Assembly (NCBI GenBank): GCA_934216375.1
Contig: CAKQBP010000107.1
Span: 1-5,270 of the forward strand
Reading direction: 5' to 3'
Length of the DNA: 5,270 nucleotides
Source of the DNA: an uncultured Veillonella sp.
GTDB lineage: Bacteria; Bacillota; Negativicutes; Veillonellales; Veillonellaceae
Positions within the stretch are counted from its first letter, which is position 1. Each line of letters begins with the position of its first letter. This document shows positions 5,031 to 5,270 of the stretch, piece by piece. The translations under genes and the position numbers were made by a program. The notes beneath the pieces are model-generated. The model saw only the letters and a program-made list of their open reading frames with translations, did not search any database and was not told the origin of the DNA.

Positions 5031-5270
5031 TTACTCTGCATCTAACACAGGCTCTATACTAATTTTCTTTGTATTTTCATCGATACCATAAAAAGTAAAT
5101 AGTGATTCATAATCATCGATCAACTTCGGACTTGGTTCAGCTGTAGCTACAAGAACACCTGTGCCAACAACGACGCCACTCATTTCAAGAACTAATTCTT
5201 TAAGCCCCTTAGCGGTACCGCCAGCTTTCATAAAGTCATCGATAATTAACAATTTCGCATTTGGAGGAAT
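5031..5270 (-). CDS. purR: Purine operon repressor PurR, C-terminal 79 residues, cut by the window edge
   Basis: Gram-positive PurR is a DNA-binding repressor of purine synthesis genes. It has an N-terminal winged helix and a C-terminal phosphoribosyl-transferase-like domain that binds PRPP as inducer. Only the end of the second domain is here; the reading frame is open to base 5270 and ends at TAA 5033-5031. The first residues are IPPNAKLLIIDDFMKAGGTAKG, in which LLIIDDFMKAGGT matches the PRPP-binding motif of B. subtilis PurR (LIIDDFMKAGGT). It is followed by the GVLVATAEPSPKLIDDYESL segment typical of the family. The neighbouring glmU and prs genes support the identity. Because the DNA-binding half is outside the window, I cannot judge whether the gene is intact. 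Xanthine phosphoribosyltransferase is related in fold but would not show the DFMKAGGT form. Confidence 0.92.
   Translation of the reverse strand: MPPNAKLLIIDDFMKAGGTAKGLKELVLEMSGVVVGTGVLVATAEPSPKLIDDYESLFTFYGIDENTKKISIEPVLDAE

Noticed and set aside
1..5270. Mobile elements, CRISPR, tRNA/rRNA genes, phage or defence genes
   Set aside because: No inverted-repeat-bounded element, spaced repeat array, RNA gene signature or foreign-looking gene is visible. Coding is continuous housekeeping sequence of even composition.

Overview
This is a compact housekeeping region in which every gene I can support lies on the minus strand, so transcription runs from high to low coordinates. In that order it holds the 3' end of purR, then glmU, prs, pth, a fold-type-I Orn/Lys/Arg decarboxylase (yaaO/speA-like), and the 5' part of tmk. 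The first and last genes are cut by the window ends.

The DNA is A+T-rich (around 40% GC by eye, not computed). The order purR-glmU-prs-pth is a Firmicutes hallmark. The decarboxylase-tmk pair resembles the Bacillus yaaO-tmk pair. Protein style and base composition make me favour a Negativicutes host, most likely Veillonella-like. This is recognition rather than proof, because no 16S or other marker lies in the window.

Layout. 5270-5031 is the end of PurR, with its phosphoribosyl-transferase-type PRPP-binding motif. 5030-4900 is non-coding: it has an extended -10 promoter candidate for glmU and a leader with three two-codon ORFs. 4899-3526 is full-length bifunctional GlmU. 3525-3399 is non-coding: it has a promoter candidate for prs and a leader with very short ORFs, one ending four bases before the prs start. 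3398-2445 is Prs. 2434-1856 is Pth, which begins at a TTG codon. 1855-1799 contains a 15-bp hairpin followed by T5 that ends two bases from the decarboxylase ribosome binding site. 1798-317 is the decarboxylase. 314-1 is the start of thymidylate kinase, whose ribosome binding site lies inside the last codons of the decarboxylase.

How the genes relate. Prs makes PRPP, the substrate of purine synthesis and the effector sensed by PurR. GlmU makes UDP-GlcNAc for peptidoglycan and, if the host is a diderm, LPS. Pth recycles peptidyl-tRNA and Tmk makes dTDP. The decarboxylase makes a diamine or agmatine. In Veillonella and Selenomonas diamines are built into peptidoglycan, which would give a loose cell-wall link to GlmU if the host assignment is right.

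I see no mobile element, CRISPR array, RNA gene or evident undescribed system. The points worth a second look are the small regulatory features between genes and the unusual P-loop of Tmk.
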